Below, one piece after another: positions 23,554-35,094 of a stretch of 64,000 nt of DNA. A program made the translations under genes and the position numbers. Position 1 is the first letter of the stretch. Each line of letters begins with the position of its first letter. Origin of the DNA: Codonopsis lanceolata (Eukaryota > Streptophyta > Magnoliopsida > Asterales > Campanulaceae); contig CM028379.1 in assembly GCA_013146195.2 (NCBI GenBank), positions 64,724,239 to 64,788,238 on the forward strand. The letters are read 5' to 3'. A model generated the notes under the pieces. That model saw only the letters and a list, made by a program, of their open reading frames with translations, was not told the origin of the DNA and searched no databases.

Positions 23554-26113
23554 TGTGGCGACCTGACCCGGATCCCAATACGAGACCCCGAGGTCATGCC
23601 GTCAAAAACACACAAGATAATAAATAACGGGTAAGGCCATAACGGCGATACGCCAATAACTTTAACACATGCGCAAGGGTAACATAATTAAACGGTGGCG
23701 CCCGAGCTAACAAGCTCAAACTAACACAACCAAAGAGATAATGAATCTCTCGGTCCAAAAAAATAAAAATCACATGACGCAACATTGGGCACGTATAATA
23801 AAACCACCTGTCATGCAATATCATTAAATAACAATTTATATACCAAGTTATCGGCGACGTTACGGCCGAAACCCAACATTAAACAAAGTCTACAACTCTA
23901 GTCTAGCATGCTTAACGGCTAAAAACATGTCGGAGTAAACATAACCAACGATATAAATAACTTGATATAGATAGAAACAATATTATTATATTAACATGGC
24001 ACGACTAACATCCGTCGGCTCACAAAAGACTAAATAACATAAACAAGTACCAATTAAATAATCACAAGGCTTACTACCCATAGTGAAGTTTATATAACTT
24101 CACTTCTCAATCGAACTTTCCAAATCAAAGACTACCAATTTATAAACGAGTAACAACCTTCTCACAGAACCACATGCACGTTCTATCGTAAACTCGGCGG
24201 ATTCCTTCAAATCACTATCTCGGCTCGAATCTAAGGAAAACAAGGTAAACAGAGTAAGTCATAAAGACTTAGTAAGCTACTAAAGATGCAATGTCATGGC
24301 ATGGCATTATGCTCAAATAAAACATATACATCTCATATCATGCTTATTGTATAACATTTCATGGAATAACCCACAACACCAACCGAAACCTAACCATAGT
24401 CTCATAGAACATCATTTGCATAATTCATCATAAGTAATTCATCTCAATAGAATATGATTCTCAATTCCAATATCTTTAACATGTTATCTTCATATTGAAC
24501 TGTTCATCAAAACATCATGCTTATAACTCAATTATTCCATGGGCCTCACACTTCATCCTTTAATATAATTCATATAAGAGCTTATATATGAAAGACAACG
24601 GTTTCCATTCTAATCATGATGAGCATGTTATATCTCTAGTATAACACTATATCAAAAGTCATCATTTCATTATCATGTTACATTTCTTATCATAACATTT
24701 CATTAAGGAATCATCATCTCATGTATATCATATCATAACCGCGTATCACAACAATTCATACAAGTGCTAGTAAAATAAACCACATAAGAGAGAAGATGAT
24801 TTTCCTTTCCGTTTCTAGCGTGCAACTCCTGCGGAAACAAACGTGTCCTCGATAACCCCATTTGTGGTATCGACGTCCCCGAACAATCCCCGCCCGGGTT
24901 CCATAGTGATCATAGCCATGTTTACTTACTACAACTAAGATCAACTACTTCCCCACCGTAGCCATAGATGGAGGGGTGTGTGCAACCCGGCACGGCGATC
25001 CATTGAAATCACGAATCCCACAATTCGTGAAGACAATGCATCATCCCGCCAAAGACTCAAACCAAAAAGACGCCAGCTAGACTCAAATGCAAGCACAGGT
25101 AATCCTTACTCAAATGCTCACCAAGTAAAAGTACAACATCACGCACTAATCCAATCACGTAGATTTTTACTTTTAAACCACATAGTTATGCACTTCTATG
25201 CTAACTAACACATAAACACATTAGAGAAATATTATCAAGTCTCTAATACCCAAGTGTTCTTCATACACTTAAAAAAACGCTCGGAGGCTTGACCTCCATC
25301 AAAACTACCCCAAATTCCGTAGGATTTCAATATGTAGTTCTCTATGTTCATATAAATCCATAATCGACTCCGTTGAGTCATTTCTACTCTTTTCAAATTT
25401 GAAGGCATAGAAGCTACTTGCATCATAGCCCTCCTATTATTCATTAGCTATTATTCATGGCTAAGTTCTTGAGGTTAGCAACATTGTGCAACCCAACATT
25501 CCATACTTTCCCAATGAAAACCCCAAGACAAGGTTCATATGTCAACACTTAATATGTAAGGTCAACCATTACAATTCAAACATGCATCTCAATATAAGAT
25601 TTAATCAAGCATGCTTTCATCCAAAATAACCATTAATCTAAACAAGATGTAATTTCATCTAGCATGCTCATCACAAAGATATAAATTAATATAGCATGAT
25701 CATAACCTTCAATTCATGAATCATAGTTGACCAACCTACTCTTATTGGCATAAAATTCAACTCAACCCAATGAAGTCAAACATTACATTTTAATCATGTA
25801 ATCCATAATAATAATTCATTATACAACCAAAATTCATGAATTAGATAGCATCATACTCTCATATGCATGATAGTCAACTCTTATTCTTAAAAATCAAACG
25901 AAACATTCAAACATGTAATTCATATTAAAAATTCTTCTTCATGCTTACAATAAAAAATTCATCAATTAGATAGCATCATACTCTCATATGCATGATAGTC
26001 AACTCTTATTCTTAAAAGTCAAACGAAACATTCAAACATGTAATTCATTGTAAAAATTCTTCTTCATGCTTACAATAAAAAATTCATCAATTAGATAGCA
26101 TTATACTCTTATT
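23554..26113 (-). repeat. LTR E, inverted, 5' end not visible
   Basis: Starts on the plus strand with TGTGGCGACCTGACCCGGAT, the reverse complement of an LTR 3' end, comparable to TGTGGCGACCCGACCC at 38619 (element I). It carries shared blocks in inverted order: GGCTCGAATCTAAGG (about 24223), TACTTCCCCACCGTAGCC (about 24946) and CACGAATTGTGGGATTCGT-type sequence (about 25011-25030, inverted). It ends in a 125-bp tandem repeat and fades near 26113. The other LTR terminus was not found. Confidence 0.6.
25844..26113 (-). repeat. 125-bp tandem duplication in LTR E
   Basis: Two nearly identical 125-bp units (25844-25968 and 25969-26093) begin GATAGCATCATACTCTCATA. A third partial unit starts at 26094. 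The few differences imply recent duplication. Confidence 0.85.
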
Positions 26114-29100
26114 CACATTTAAATATCTGAATAGATTGAATCAACTACGGACTTAATTAGTCCATCGAGGTTGTTTGATTTCTCAAAGTCTCGACTGAAC
26201 ATGGTTGTTACTCATCTTTTGAAATTCCAAATATGCACTCATGGGTTAGTCCAGGAATTGTTGGCTTTGATTGACCAATAGATGAATTGATCGATTGACG
26301 TCTCAAAAGTTAGGCTAGCCATTGAGGTATTCGTGATTGAGGTAACCTGAGTTCTTTGACCTGGTGGTTGTTTGCTTGTATTCAGTAATGCCCATACTAG
26401 GTATTGATAGCATCAGCAAACCCTCCTTCATCAGCATAAAATCTTACTTTTAAAGTAGCATTTCTTTTTATTGGACAGGATTGCGTAGAAGCATAGTTCT
26501 TATATCTGCTCGAGTCTAGCTACTTGATTGCAAAATCAACCATCCATATAGAAATTCCTATCTGCTGCAAAGCCTGCTTGTGTGTGACTAGGCAACTTAA
26601 TTGACTTTGCCATGAGACTGAAACCTAGGGGTGGAGGTGTGAATACGGCTATTTACAATGTTGCTGATCAAGACCTAGATACTTCAACCAAGGAATGAGC
26701 TGGATCTCTTTCCTTTTTTTTTTTTTTATGAATTTGATGCGTATGCGGATGCCTGGAATCACAATCTACCCAAGCAATTTTGGACAGCCCTATTGCTGAA
26801 CCAACAGTACCAAAACTACCTGAAAAAGTCCCCAAAATCAGCCACAAAACTGCTCCAAATACACGCCAAAAATCCTCCAAAAATCTGCCCTAAATAAGTT
26901 GAAATTCCCTCACAAGTTTTGCCCAAAACCTAACCTAGTTTTGATGATATTACAAGGTAATATTCTGCCCCAACCTTATACCAACAACCTGCGAACTTAC
27001 TGCCCAACTTCAGCCCCCTTCGAACAATGCCCACAAGCTGCCCAACGTCACTTACCAATCATCCCTAAGCAGTCCACGTTTTTGTTGTTCAAACTGCCCC
27101 AAATCAGCCCTAGAAACAGTTTATGAACTGCCCAATCTTGATTTGAAAACCCTCACACCTGAATTACTTCACCTTGGCCGAAACTGTCCAAGAACAGCAA
27201 CACAGCCCCACGCCCTTGGAGAACACAAGTTGTCCAACGATTCCCTTCTCTAGACCCACCCAAACTGCCACAGAAACAGCCCTTAATCTGGTCCGAAATA
27301 CTCCAACAAATTTCTCCCCCAATCTGCTCCAACTCCCTTGGCTGAAGAATCCAAGGAACCAAGCAATAGCCACGTTTTTGTTGAGGCCTAGGACTGCCAC
27401 GAAACTGAAATAAAATAAAAGAAGAAGAAATGGAAAGGGATAGATCGGTTTCACTCACTTGCAGCCATTAATTGTTGTATCTGTTTTTTACCTTGCTCAA
27501 ATTTTCTTTGCAACATCATTATCTCTAATTTTCTTTGTAGCATCATTATCTCTACAAGTAAAACATTTTCTAGTTTTTGTCGCACAAATGCGAGGCTTAT
27601 TTTAATGAATCGGCAGGTCAGGTGCTAAATACATGAGGTCTACTTTTGAAGAAGTCTAATTTTGTCATCTTATCCATTACAACACCCTGCGCAACAAAAG
27701 CCACACTAATTCCAGTTCCAAAATCTGTAGTCTTCTTCCTGCCCTTGTGGTGTACAAGAGTACCAGTATGTATATCTTGAAACTACTATGTAAAAAATGA
27801 ATTATTATTGTCTTATTCAATTTATAGTTCAATGTAGGCGATTTTTTTTCACTTTAGCTTATTACCTGTAATGTGGATGCTGCATTTACATTTTCTGCCA
27901 TTTATATATACATATATATATGGGCCATGAGACATCTAGGAGAAATGACCTTGTAGGTCATACCGTAAATCTATTTACCAGGGATTTGTGATGAATATAA
28001 ATTATGGATCAGCTCACGATGGGCAGCTAGCTCGTCAATGTCTTAATGATTTAACTTATTACTTTTTTGAAAATTCCACGAGACATTCTCTCTTATCGAG
28101 ATACAAAAATTGGAAACAGGGTCTGATAAAGGGCCACTAAAGTGCTGCTAGTCTGCGAGTTTCATTGGTTATCTATTCATCCATCCTTCCTGAAGTGCTT
28201 ATGATTCAGCAGTTGCTAATATTTTTTATATGTTTATGAAGTGCTGCTAATCTCCTACAATAATGTCAATTTATTTGCTTATTTGGCATTAAATAACAAC
28301 TGGTGCTTGTTGGCTAGTTTCACTGGTTTCTGAAGTGCTGAAGTGCTAATGTGCTTACTGATAGTTTCAATGGTACACTTGATTTTGCTCATTTTTGTAA
28401 CTGAAAATAAACATTAACTTGTAACTTTGTTTTGGATGGATGATATATTGCAAAATTAACTCGATGTTGCATTAATATTAATTGGTGCTACTAGATAAAC
28501 CATGAGTGACGTTGCTATGTGGTTCGAATCATCTCCAAGTATATTGTTTCAGTTTACTAGGATGCATATTAATTACTATTTGTTTAACAGGGTATCCTCA
28601 TTTGTACAGTTCTGAAAGGAAATGATTACACAAAGTTAGATGTGACAATTGACCTAAATTGAAGTTGATACGCTAATATTGGTCTTCCATTTCCCATAGA
28701 ACTTTTCCATTGTGAAGAAACCGTGCTATCAATTCGCTTGGTCTAGGAACCGTGCTATATGCATTCAGCAAATTGTGCCTAAAATGCTTTGAGGTTGGGT
28801 GCTCTCAGTATTAGGATGTTGTTGCTGATCACATCTATCTATTAGATGAAATGATCAATTTTCTAAGTCCATAAGAGAAATGCTTTCCCTGGAGTAGTGC
28901 TACCCATGAGGAGCAGGTTCAAACCAGTAAGCTAGACCTTCTAAGTTTGAAAATTCACCACTCGACAACTTTTTTTTTTTTTTTTTTGGAAACTTGAGAA
29001 TCGAATTCATACCCTTGAATGGTTCATTAAGAGCATACACTACAACGGCATTCACAAGAATTTAACCTTTGAGCAGAAATGAGGAGCCTCTTCTGCAGCT

Positions 29101-29911
29101 TTTGCACACCATAGGTTGATTCTTTCAAGGGGATGTGCCCCAACAAATATCTAAAAAGTAGACAGAGAAATGATTTACTAGCGGAATGATTCTTGTGCAG
29201 GTAAAATGGTTGGATAGTGAATTCAAAATGAACAAAGAAAAAAAACCAAGAATTGTTTATTTTCTCTAGTTTGATTGATCAGCTTACAGTAGATTTAGGA
29301 AGAAACTACAAGGCAATAAAAGAACAGGAATACGCTCTACATATCCTTGTTTCTCTTACAAGAAGGTGAGAAAATGGGGAAAAAGAAGTTAATAAGTTTT
29401 TGGCATCAGTAAAAAATGAAGCACAAAAAAAACTTGACATGCAGCACCTGTTGTAAGGTACCTCTGGCAACCTACATTGACAAACTTATTCGGTGAACTT
29501 TTGTGAAAGGTTGATGTTGGACTGGTTATTTTGTTTTGTTGTTTAACAATTTAGTTGTTACTTTTATTATTTGTGATTTTTACGTTGTTGCTGCTCCAGG
29601 TGGCTAATGGTGGGATGATTTTATGTTGGAGTTAGCGAGGACAGACAGAGTGCTAAGTGGCCCGATTCTGCCTAAGAAAATAGAAGAGGTAACGGGTAGC
29701 TAAAGTGGGTAGTAAGAGGATGTCTAGACTGGATATACAGAATTTCATGGTTCATTCGATATAAAGTTAGTTATTTCTGTTGGGTTTCTGATCTTATTAA
29801 TTGTTCTAGATTTTAGGATATCAGTAAGCATGTGAGGTGTCTATACTTTACGCAACTATCAAAGACGAATGCATATCCATGTGTGCATGCCCATTGCTTC
29901 TCTGATCTTAT
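26114..29911. other. Low-information stretch, part of the gene-fragment tract
   Basis: No family I can name. Visible: a T run (26717-26728), a small direct repeat of TCATTATCTCTA (27516-27554), an alternating TA run near 27904-27919, and a T run near 28971-28987. Several AG and GT sites flank short open stretches, consistent with decayed exons and introns, but only 27624-27778 looks like an exon. The left edge of the capture tract is not defined. Confidence 0.4.
27624..27778 (-). pseudogene. Unidentified exon-like fragment
   Basis: On the minus strand an open frame of about 52 codons contains HTGTLVHHKGRKKTTDFGTG and, further on, VAFVAQGVVMDKMTKLDFF, ending at a TGA. The composition looks like real protein rather than chance translation. 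I cannot place it in a family. It could be one more captured exon of the tract at 30058-34896. Confidence 0.35.
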
Positions 29912-30057
29912 TCAGTAGAGAAAGGAAATGGGTGTATAAGAAAGGTACTGACAGAAGTGCAGAAGTAGAGTAAAAGTAGATTCATGGAGAATGCCAAACC
30001 AGGAAAGATGACATGAAAGAAAGTTGTAGTTTAAGTAAGTAATTCCTTTGCATGAGC

Positions 30058-30178
30058 CATAATTCTTACCTACGAGTAGCCCGTTTACATAAGCATGTAA
30101 AACATGGGCGGCAGAGTTCATGCCGAATGTAGCCTGAGCAGCAGGGGAATCATGCTGGAACCTATTGTCAACTTCCAA
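30058..30178 (-). pseudogene. Beta-galactosidase exon fragment
   Basis: The minus strand encodes SAAHVLHAYVNGLLVGK followed at once by GTAAGAATT, a good splice donor. Plant glycosyl hydrolase family 35 beta-galactosidases carry a closely similar HVLHAYVNG block in the C-terminal beta-sandwich region; these enzymes trim galactose from cell-wall polysaccharides. Only this one exon is recognised, opposite in strand to the other captured exons. Assignment rests on the one motif. Confidence 0.6.
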
Positions 30179-30660
30179 AATTAAATTATAGCAGAAAAAT
30201 CAGATCCAAGAAAATATATATAGTAATTTAAAACATACCTGAAGGTGTACCAAAGATAATCAGATGTGTCTTTTGTGGTATTAGTCTATTGTAACAACGT
30301 AGTAGATCTCAACGTGGTATCATCAAATTGAGGAATATTTTCTTTGAATTCTTCCTAGCTTGAAGCTGAAGCAAACGTTATGCTTGGTTGCATTGATCTA
30401 GTGTTGTATTGTGTGCTTACCTGCTAGTTATACGTATATTGTATTTAGTCATATACTATGCTCTATGCACTAAGCAGCCGTAGTTTTGTATATTATTTGA
30501 AAATACTACTTATTTCTTTGCCCAAAAAATATGGCAAAATCTAGAGTAAGACAGCCTTACAAAAAAAAAATTGTAAGACGGGTCCTATTTACACGACCCA
30601 CCGTGTGTAGGTGAGTTGAGTTGTGAGAGAGTGGCTTCGTCTTATGAATTGAAATTTCAG

Positions 30661-31171
30661 ACAGATGTTGAAACTGATGAAGTATATGCTCAAATGACAA
30701 TGCAACCTTTGACTACGGTAATCAATTTAAAGTTGTTTTTTTGAATTTTGTTAATATTTATACGTTCTTAAGGTTTCCTATCAACCTGGTTGCAAATTAA
30801 TTTACTGGATATTCTCTAGCAAGAGCAAAATGATACATTTCTTCCTGTTGAACTGGGTATTCCAAGCGAGGCGACCTACAAACTATTTCGCAAGACATTA
30901 ACAAATAGTGATACTAGTACCCACGGGGTTTTCGGTCCCTCGACGTGTCTTTGCAGAGAAAGTTTTCCCTTCACCGTAAAGATTTGTTCTATTTGTCACG
31001 ATATTGACCCAAAACAAATGATGATATATACTCTCAAGGAAAAGATGTGATAATAGTCATTTTGCTGTTTCTTGTTTCCATCCAGGATTTCTCACAGCAG
31101 CCTACCTACTCAAGAACTGATAGCTCAGGAACTTCATGATGTTGAATGGAAGTTTAGGCATATTTTCCGGG
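30661..31171 (+). pseudogene. Auxin response factor (B3 DNA-binding part), broken
   Basis: Three exon pieces in ARF order. Exon a (30661-30717) encodes TDVETDEVYAQMTMQPL after TTTCAG and before GTAATC. Exon b (30820 to about 30976) encodes EQNDTFLPVELGIP, then TLTNSDTSTHG from the start of the B3 domain. A frameshift follows the HG; FAEKVFP-type codons continue in another frame. Exon c (31085-31171) starts DFSQQP, is frameshifted, then reads ELHDVEWKFRHIFR in a new frame up to GTACGT. ARFs are nuclear transcription factors that bind auxin-response promoters. Introns and splice sites are preserved, so this is a copied genomic segment, not a processed pseudogene. Confidence 0.85.
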
Positions 31172-31383
31172 GTACGTACATTATCGAGTATGGGTTTAGT
31201 TTACTGTTTGCTTTATAAATTAGTTGTTAATTGCTCCTTGTGTATTAAAAGCTAAGCAATAATAGTTAAGGTTTTTCCTTTTTTGAAGTTGAGCCTCACC
31301 GCTTGCTACATACTTCCATTAGAAGTTGTTGGTGTCAATGGATCATTGATGATGCTCTTTCTGACTACTTGACACAGTTGACC

Positions 31384-31884
31384 CGCGTGTTGGAATCATA
31401 ATGGGTTCCGATTCTGATCTCCCTATTATGAAAGATGCAATAAAAATCTTGAACGAGTTTGATGTACCAGCTGAGGTTATATTCTTATGGTGGCTCAGAG
31501 TTTCATTAACCTGTTTACACATTGCTTATATCTTTTACTTAGAATTTCTTGAATAAATATTGTGCAGGTGAGAATAGTATCAGCACATCGTACACCTGAA
31601 TTAATGTTTTCTTACGCAGCTTCCGCATGTGAGCGGGGCATCCAGATTATTATTGCTGGTGCTGGTGGTCCTGCCCACTTGCCAGGTTCAGTAAATAACT
31701 TGTGCCTCATTAATTCCCTATTACAGTTTTTTGGATTGCTAGACATCTGGAAGATAATTTTATTTATTTATTTATATTTATGGAGTTAGGCATGGTAGCT
31801 GCGTTGACACCATTACCTGTTATTGGTGTTCCTGTACGTGCTTCTGCATTGGATGGACTTGACTCCCTTTTCTCAATTGTCCAG
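31384..31884 (+). pseudogene. AIR carboxylase (PurE domain) fragment, three exons
   Basis: Plant phosphoribosylaminoimidazole carboxylase makes a purine precursor in plastids. Exons: about 31384-31475 (VGIIMGSDSDLPIMKDAIK, ending at GTTATA), 31568-31685 (VRIVSAHRTPELMFSYAA, then IIAGAGGPAHLPG) and 31790-31884 (MVAALTPLPVIGVPVRASAL, to GTATAT). Together they cover the N-terminal half or more of the PurE domain, including GSDSD and SAHRTP of the active site. No frameshift appears inside these exons. The PurK/ATP-grasp half and the last PurE exon are absent, so it is a captured piece and not a working gene. Confidence 0.9.
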
Positions 31885-32141
31885 GTATATACATCTTAAT
31901 ATGCAAATTCTTTGAAATAGTATGCTTTAACTTCTATTATTGGCATTCCTGTTTAGAAAACTGGCCTTGGATTTTGTACTTTCTAAATTAAACATGGGTA
32001 CCTACTTCTTTGGTCTATGATTCTGGCTTAAAACGTTGTTTGTTATTCCATTTGTACCAAGTTAACAGGACAACCAATGATCCAACGTGCATCAGCCAAT
32101 TGCTAAGACTATTGAGATGCAACCAGCAAATAAAATCAAAT

Positions 32142-32235
32142 ACTCCCTCCTTCCCCAAAAAATAGTCCGACTTTTTGTTGGTCACATTTATTAAACTTTG
32201 ACCAAAGACTAATAAAAATTGACTTGTTCTTACGA
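32142..32235 (+). mobile_element. Stowaway-like MITE end
   Basis: TACTCCCTCCTTCCCCAAAA resembles the Tc1/mariner Stowaway terminus CTCCCTCCGTCCC after a TA target. The sequence that follows (AATAGTCCGACTTTTTGTTG) also fits. No matching right end is seen nearby, so it is probably a truncated copy. Confidence 0.5.
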
Positions 32236-32349
32236 AATTTTAGAAGCTCTTGTTGATAGTATCCGTAGCCATTCTTTTCAATGATTGAAATTTTATAAGC
32301 TATAACATAATACATGTGAGTTGAATCATATTTGATTGCACGTTTTCAG

Positions 32350-32619
32350 GTTCCTTTCCAACAATAGGCTGACTGGCTCCTTGCACGATCTCACTGGCAT
32401 GAATCTCCTCAATTATCTGTAAGTGGCAAGACCTAGAATTATATATAAAGATGGTGATCAGTTGACTTCTTCTTCTCCCCTTCAAAAAGGATGTGTTTTA
32501 TGTAAATGCATACGCTGAGTTGAACTTTTCCAATATCATGACAGGGATATGAGCAACAACTCTTTTGATCCTTCAGATGTTCCACCATGGTTTACGACCA
32601 TACAATCTTTGACAACACT
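32350..32619 (+). pseudogene. LRR receptor-like kinase ectodomain fragment
   Basis: Two short exons with clean splice sites: 32350-32418 (FLSNNRLTGSLHDLTGMN, then GTAAGT) and 32545-32619 (DMSNNSFDPSDVPPWFTTIQ, then GTAAGT). Each is one leucine-rich repeat in length, as in LRR receptor kinase genes with one repeat per exon; the DVPPWF phrase resembles LRR-VIII type kinases such as the HPCA1 group. No kinase domain is present. Confidence 0.75.
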
Positions 32620-32724
32620 GTAAGTCCTTTTAACATGAAGACCATATATTTGATTTTGTCTTTAGTTGTAGGGGTCTGTATGTGTAGCAGATTATCTAGA
32701 TCATTAGCAAACATAATTGTTTCC

Positions 32725-32990
32725 CGAGTGAAGGCTGAAGCTGTGAGAATCACAACATGATTGATGACATCCACAATCATTGGAAGAAGGTTGAAGCTGT
32801 GAGAATCAAGTTCTTAGGAGTGCCCACCCTTGACATGGACAACATTTGTTTCCACCTCGAGGTTGTTTCAAATGTTCTACCTATGGTTCCATTCTTGTTG
32901 ACTGATGTGGTCCGTATAGGATAAATCTGGTGGAAAGATTATTTATCGACATATCAATATCCTGCTCTTGTATCGTGGTCGAAATTTTGT
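32725..32990 (+). pseudogene. CRM-domain (CRS2-associated factor type) fragment
   Basis: CRM proteins bind RNA and support group II intron splicing in plastids and mitochondria. First piece: NMIDDIHNHWKKVEAVRIKF followed by LGVPTLDMDNICFHLE (about 32753-32868), ending at GTTGTT. Second piece starts at 32920 after ATAG with DKSGGKIIYRHINILLLYRG. This matches the WK..E..KIKC..G.P..DMDN..LE and GGKIIYR blocks of CAF1/CAF2. Residues changed from the usual pattern (Phe for Cys after KIK, His-Ile inside the last strand) fit decay. Confidence 0.75.
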
Positions 32991-33019
32991 TAGATCTATC
33001 TGTTCTTCTTGGCATACAG

Positions 33020-33130
33020 GTTGGGATGAACATCCTGATGGCACAAGTTCGTTCCTTTGTTCCTTGTGATAAAGCTAGCATTTCTGTTTGGGATTGTATT
33101 TTTGCTCATGTTGGTGCTGGTGACTGCCAG
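33020..33130 (+). pseudogene. MSH2 mismatch-repair exon fragment
   Basis: A 37-codon exon between CATACAG and GTGAGC encodes MAQVRSFVPCDKASISVWDC and then IFAHVGAGDCQ. This corresponds to the MutS ATPase region of MSH2 just after the Walker A lysine loop, usually reading AQVGSFVPC and RVGAGD. The Gly-to-Arg, Arg-to-Trp and Arg-to-His changes are at strongly conserved positions, so the copy is under no constraint. MSH2 works in the nucleus as MSH2-MSH6 or MSH2-MSH3; this piece cannot. Confidence 0.8.
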
Positions 33131-34758
33131 GTGAGCTCCGTTATTCATGGATTTATTGGATACGACTAGTGCAGTTGTTTTGTTCTACCATATGTGATAA
33201 TTAGGGATTCAAGTAATGAGGCTGAAGTGCTAAGACATACTTTGAGTTACTGCTAGAAGAATTTGAAATTGTGGACATGTGGACAGTTTCATATTGCAAT
33301 TTCCGTTTTGATGTTGTCCCGGAGGCATCTAGGTCCTTCGCTTTCCTTTTAGATGTGGCCGGGATGGATATCCATGGTTGTACATGCATCAACCGCATCT
33401 CAAGTGGGGATCTTGGAGGATTATCCTTTTCCAAAAGGAAGGAGGGTGAATAAATCAGCAATTTGTCGCCTTTAATACCGACAAAAACTGACCGAAACAA
33501 AATACTGATTATGCTACTTTAAAACATCGTTTTTTGTGTCGGTCAAACTCACTTCTCATGTTATCCAGTTGTATTACATCTAGGTTAAAGGATGGATCAT
33601 TACAAAGTGAAAATGAGGATGACAACTTGATTCATTGGATTCCATCCTCATTTCCTTGCTTAAACCAACCCTAATAAACTTCAATGACGGTTGTGGAAAA
33701 GTTGATTTCAATCTGCTCATAGTTGTATTTATTCTGAAATTCACCACCTGGCCTAGTTGTAATATTAAATTTACTACTTTCTATTATTTCAAAGCTATGG
33801 ACTATCGCTTAAAATTTGAATATAGATTCTTGCACTTGTCTAGTGAAATGATGGTTACAGTGTAGTTGCATGATATAGTAAATAATGCATAGGTGCAATC
33901 AGTGAAACTCTTACAGTAGTTGTATGTGAAAGTTCAGACAATAACTTGATATTCAAGGGGTTCTGGGACTTCTAGCTAAAGAACTAGTCTCACCCTATCA
34001 CCTTGACAAATGTGAGAAAGTAGTGTGATTTGGAACCCAAGATACATATCTAAAATCAAGTTGACCAATTTATGTTGGTGTCATCCATTAATATATGCCA
34101 AATTAATTCCTTATTTAGGGCACAACACTCATTTTGACTAATTACTATTGTAGCTATTGCAAGCAGGAGATTTGGTTTCCATCCCACATAGGGAACATGT
34201 CTATTTTATTGTTACATTGTGCAATCATGGTATCTTTTACTAGCATGTTCATCCTTAAAGTAGTATGCATCTTCTCTTACTCTAAAGTAGTATATATGAT
34301 CAGTTTTTTGGAGGAAGATCTTTATCCATATCTGGAATATGATAGATTTCGTTGGGTAGGGACTTTGAGATATCACAGGTTGATTATTGTTGTGTCTTGT
34401 TATATTCTCTCATTCTTTAATCAAGTTTTGACAGTAAGGAAACCAGTGACCAGATCTACTGCAATGAAAAAGAAAATTGATAGGATGTCAGATCTATTCG
34501 TGCTAATTGATTTGCGGACAAGTACAGGGGTCTTCTGAATTGTGTGATATAACCTTTTTAGTAATCTTGGTGATTAGATGAATTTCTCTATAAAGGTAAA
34601 AGGCTGCGGATGGATACTCGTTTATTTGGAGCTTAAGATAAATAGTTCATTCTGATTGTCTTGTTTAACGATGCCTTGTCATTGTTTTGGTGGCATGATT
34701 CTTAGATCTGAAAATATTTTATTATTGGATTATTTTCTAATCACGCTTCTCTTTTCAG
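33131..34758. other. Intronic or unassigned stretch between MSH2 and PHD fragments
   Basis: About 1.6 kb of AT-rich sequence with no domain I recognise. It may include introns carried along with the captured exons. Open stretches near 33271-33453 and 34134-34538 give proteins without familiar motifs and are probably chance. Confidence 0.4.
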
Positions 34759-34896
34759 ATGCTTCCCAAAGATGATTGGCACTGTCCGAATTGTGCCTGC
34801 AAATTTTGCAGGATTGCCGGAGGGAGTAGCCCTGAAGATAGTGGTATAGCGGAAAGTGCACTTCTCACGTGCCGCCATTGTGAGAAAAAAATGTAA
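34759..34896 (+). pseudogene. PHD-finger exon fragment
   Basis: After TTTTCAG the frame reads MLPKDDWHCPNCACKFCRIA and ends LLTCRHCEKKM then stop. The pattern WHCPNC-x-CKFC, with a following LLTC..CEKK, is the one used by plant PHD/GNAT chromatin proteins of the IDM1/ROS4 type, where two cysteine-rich modules are adjacent. The sequence stops before the second module can finish its zinc ligands. Confidence 0.75.
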
Positions 34897-35094
34897 TTTT
34901 TTCTTCATAAGTGTGGCTTGAATACTTTATATCGCTATCTCGTTATTTATTTTTGTCTAAGCTTGTTTCATGTATAAAAGTAGAATGACTGTTTTAGACG
35001 TATTGCACAACTCGAGAGGGGGCCCAAGGTGCATCTGAGGAAATTGCTGTAGTGCATAGTTGACATTCTATTTGTGTTAGGTGGGGGGGGTTTA

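Noticed and set aside
29038..29060. CACTACAACGGCATTCAC as the left end of the CACTA element carrying captured genes
   Set aside because: Only the first nine bases match the terminus at 35562. The following sequence lacks the A run and any ACAACGTTT subterminal repeats, and the flanking 3 bp do not match those after 35562.
31384..31884. A functional AIR carboxylase gene
   Set aside because: The ATP-grasp half and the last PurE exon are absent, and the sequence on both sides belongs to other gene fragments.
33271..34538. Open stretches between the MSH2 and PHD fragments as genes
   Set aside because: No recognised motifs, no coherent splice pattern, and length expected by chance in this composition.
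34820..34835. GGAGGGAGTA as the right end of the Stowaway-like MITE at 32142
   Set aside because: It lies inside the coding part of the PHD fragment and matches only in the last bases.
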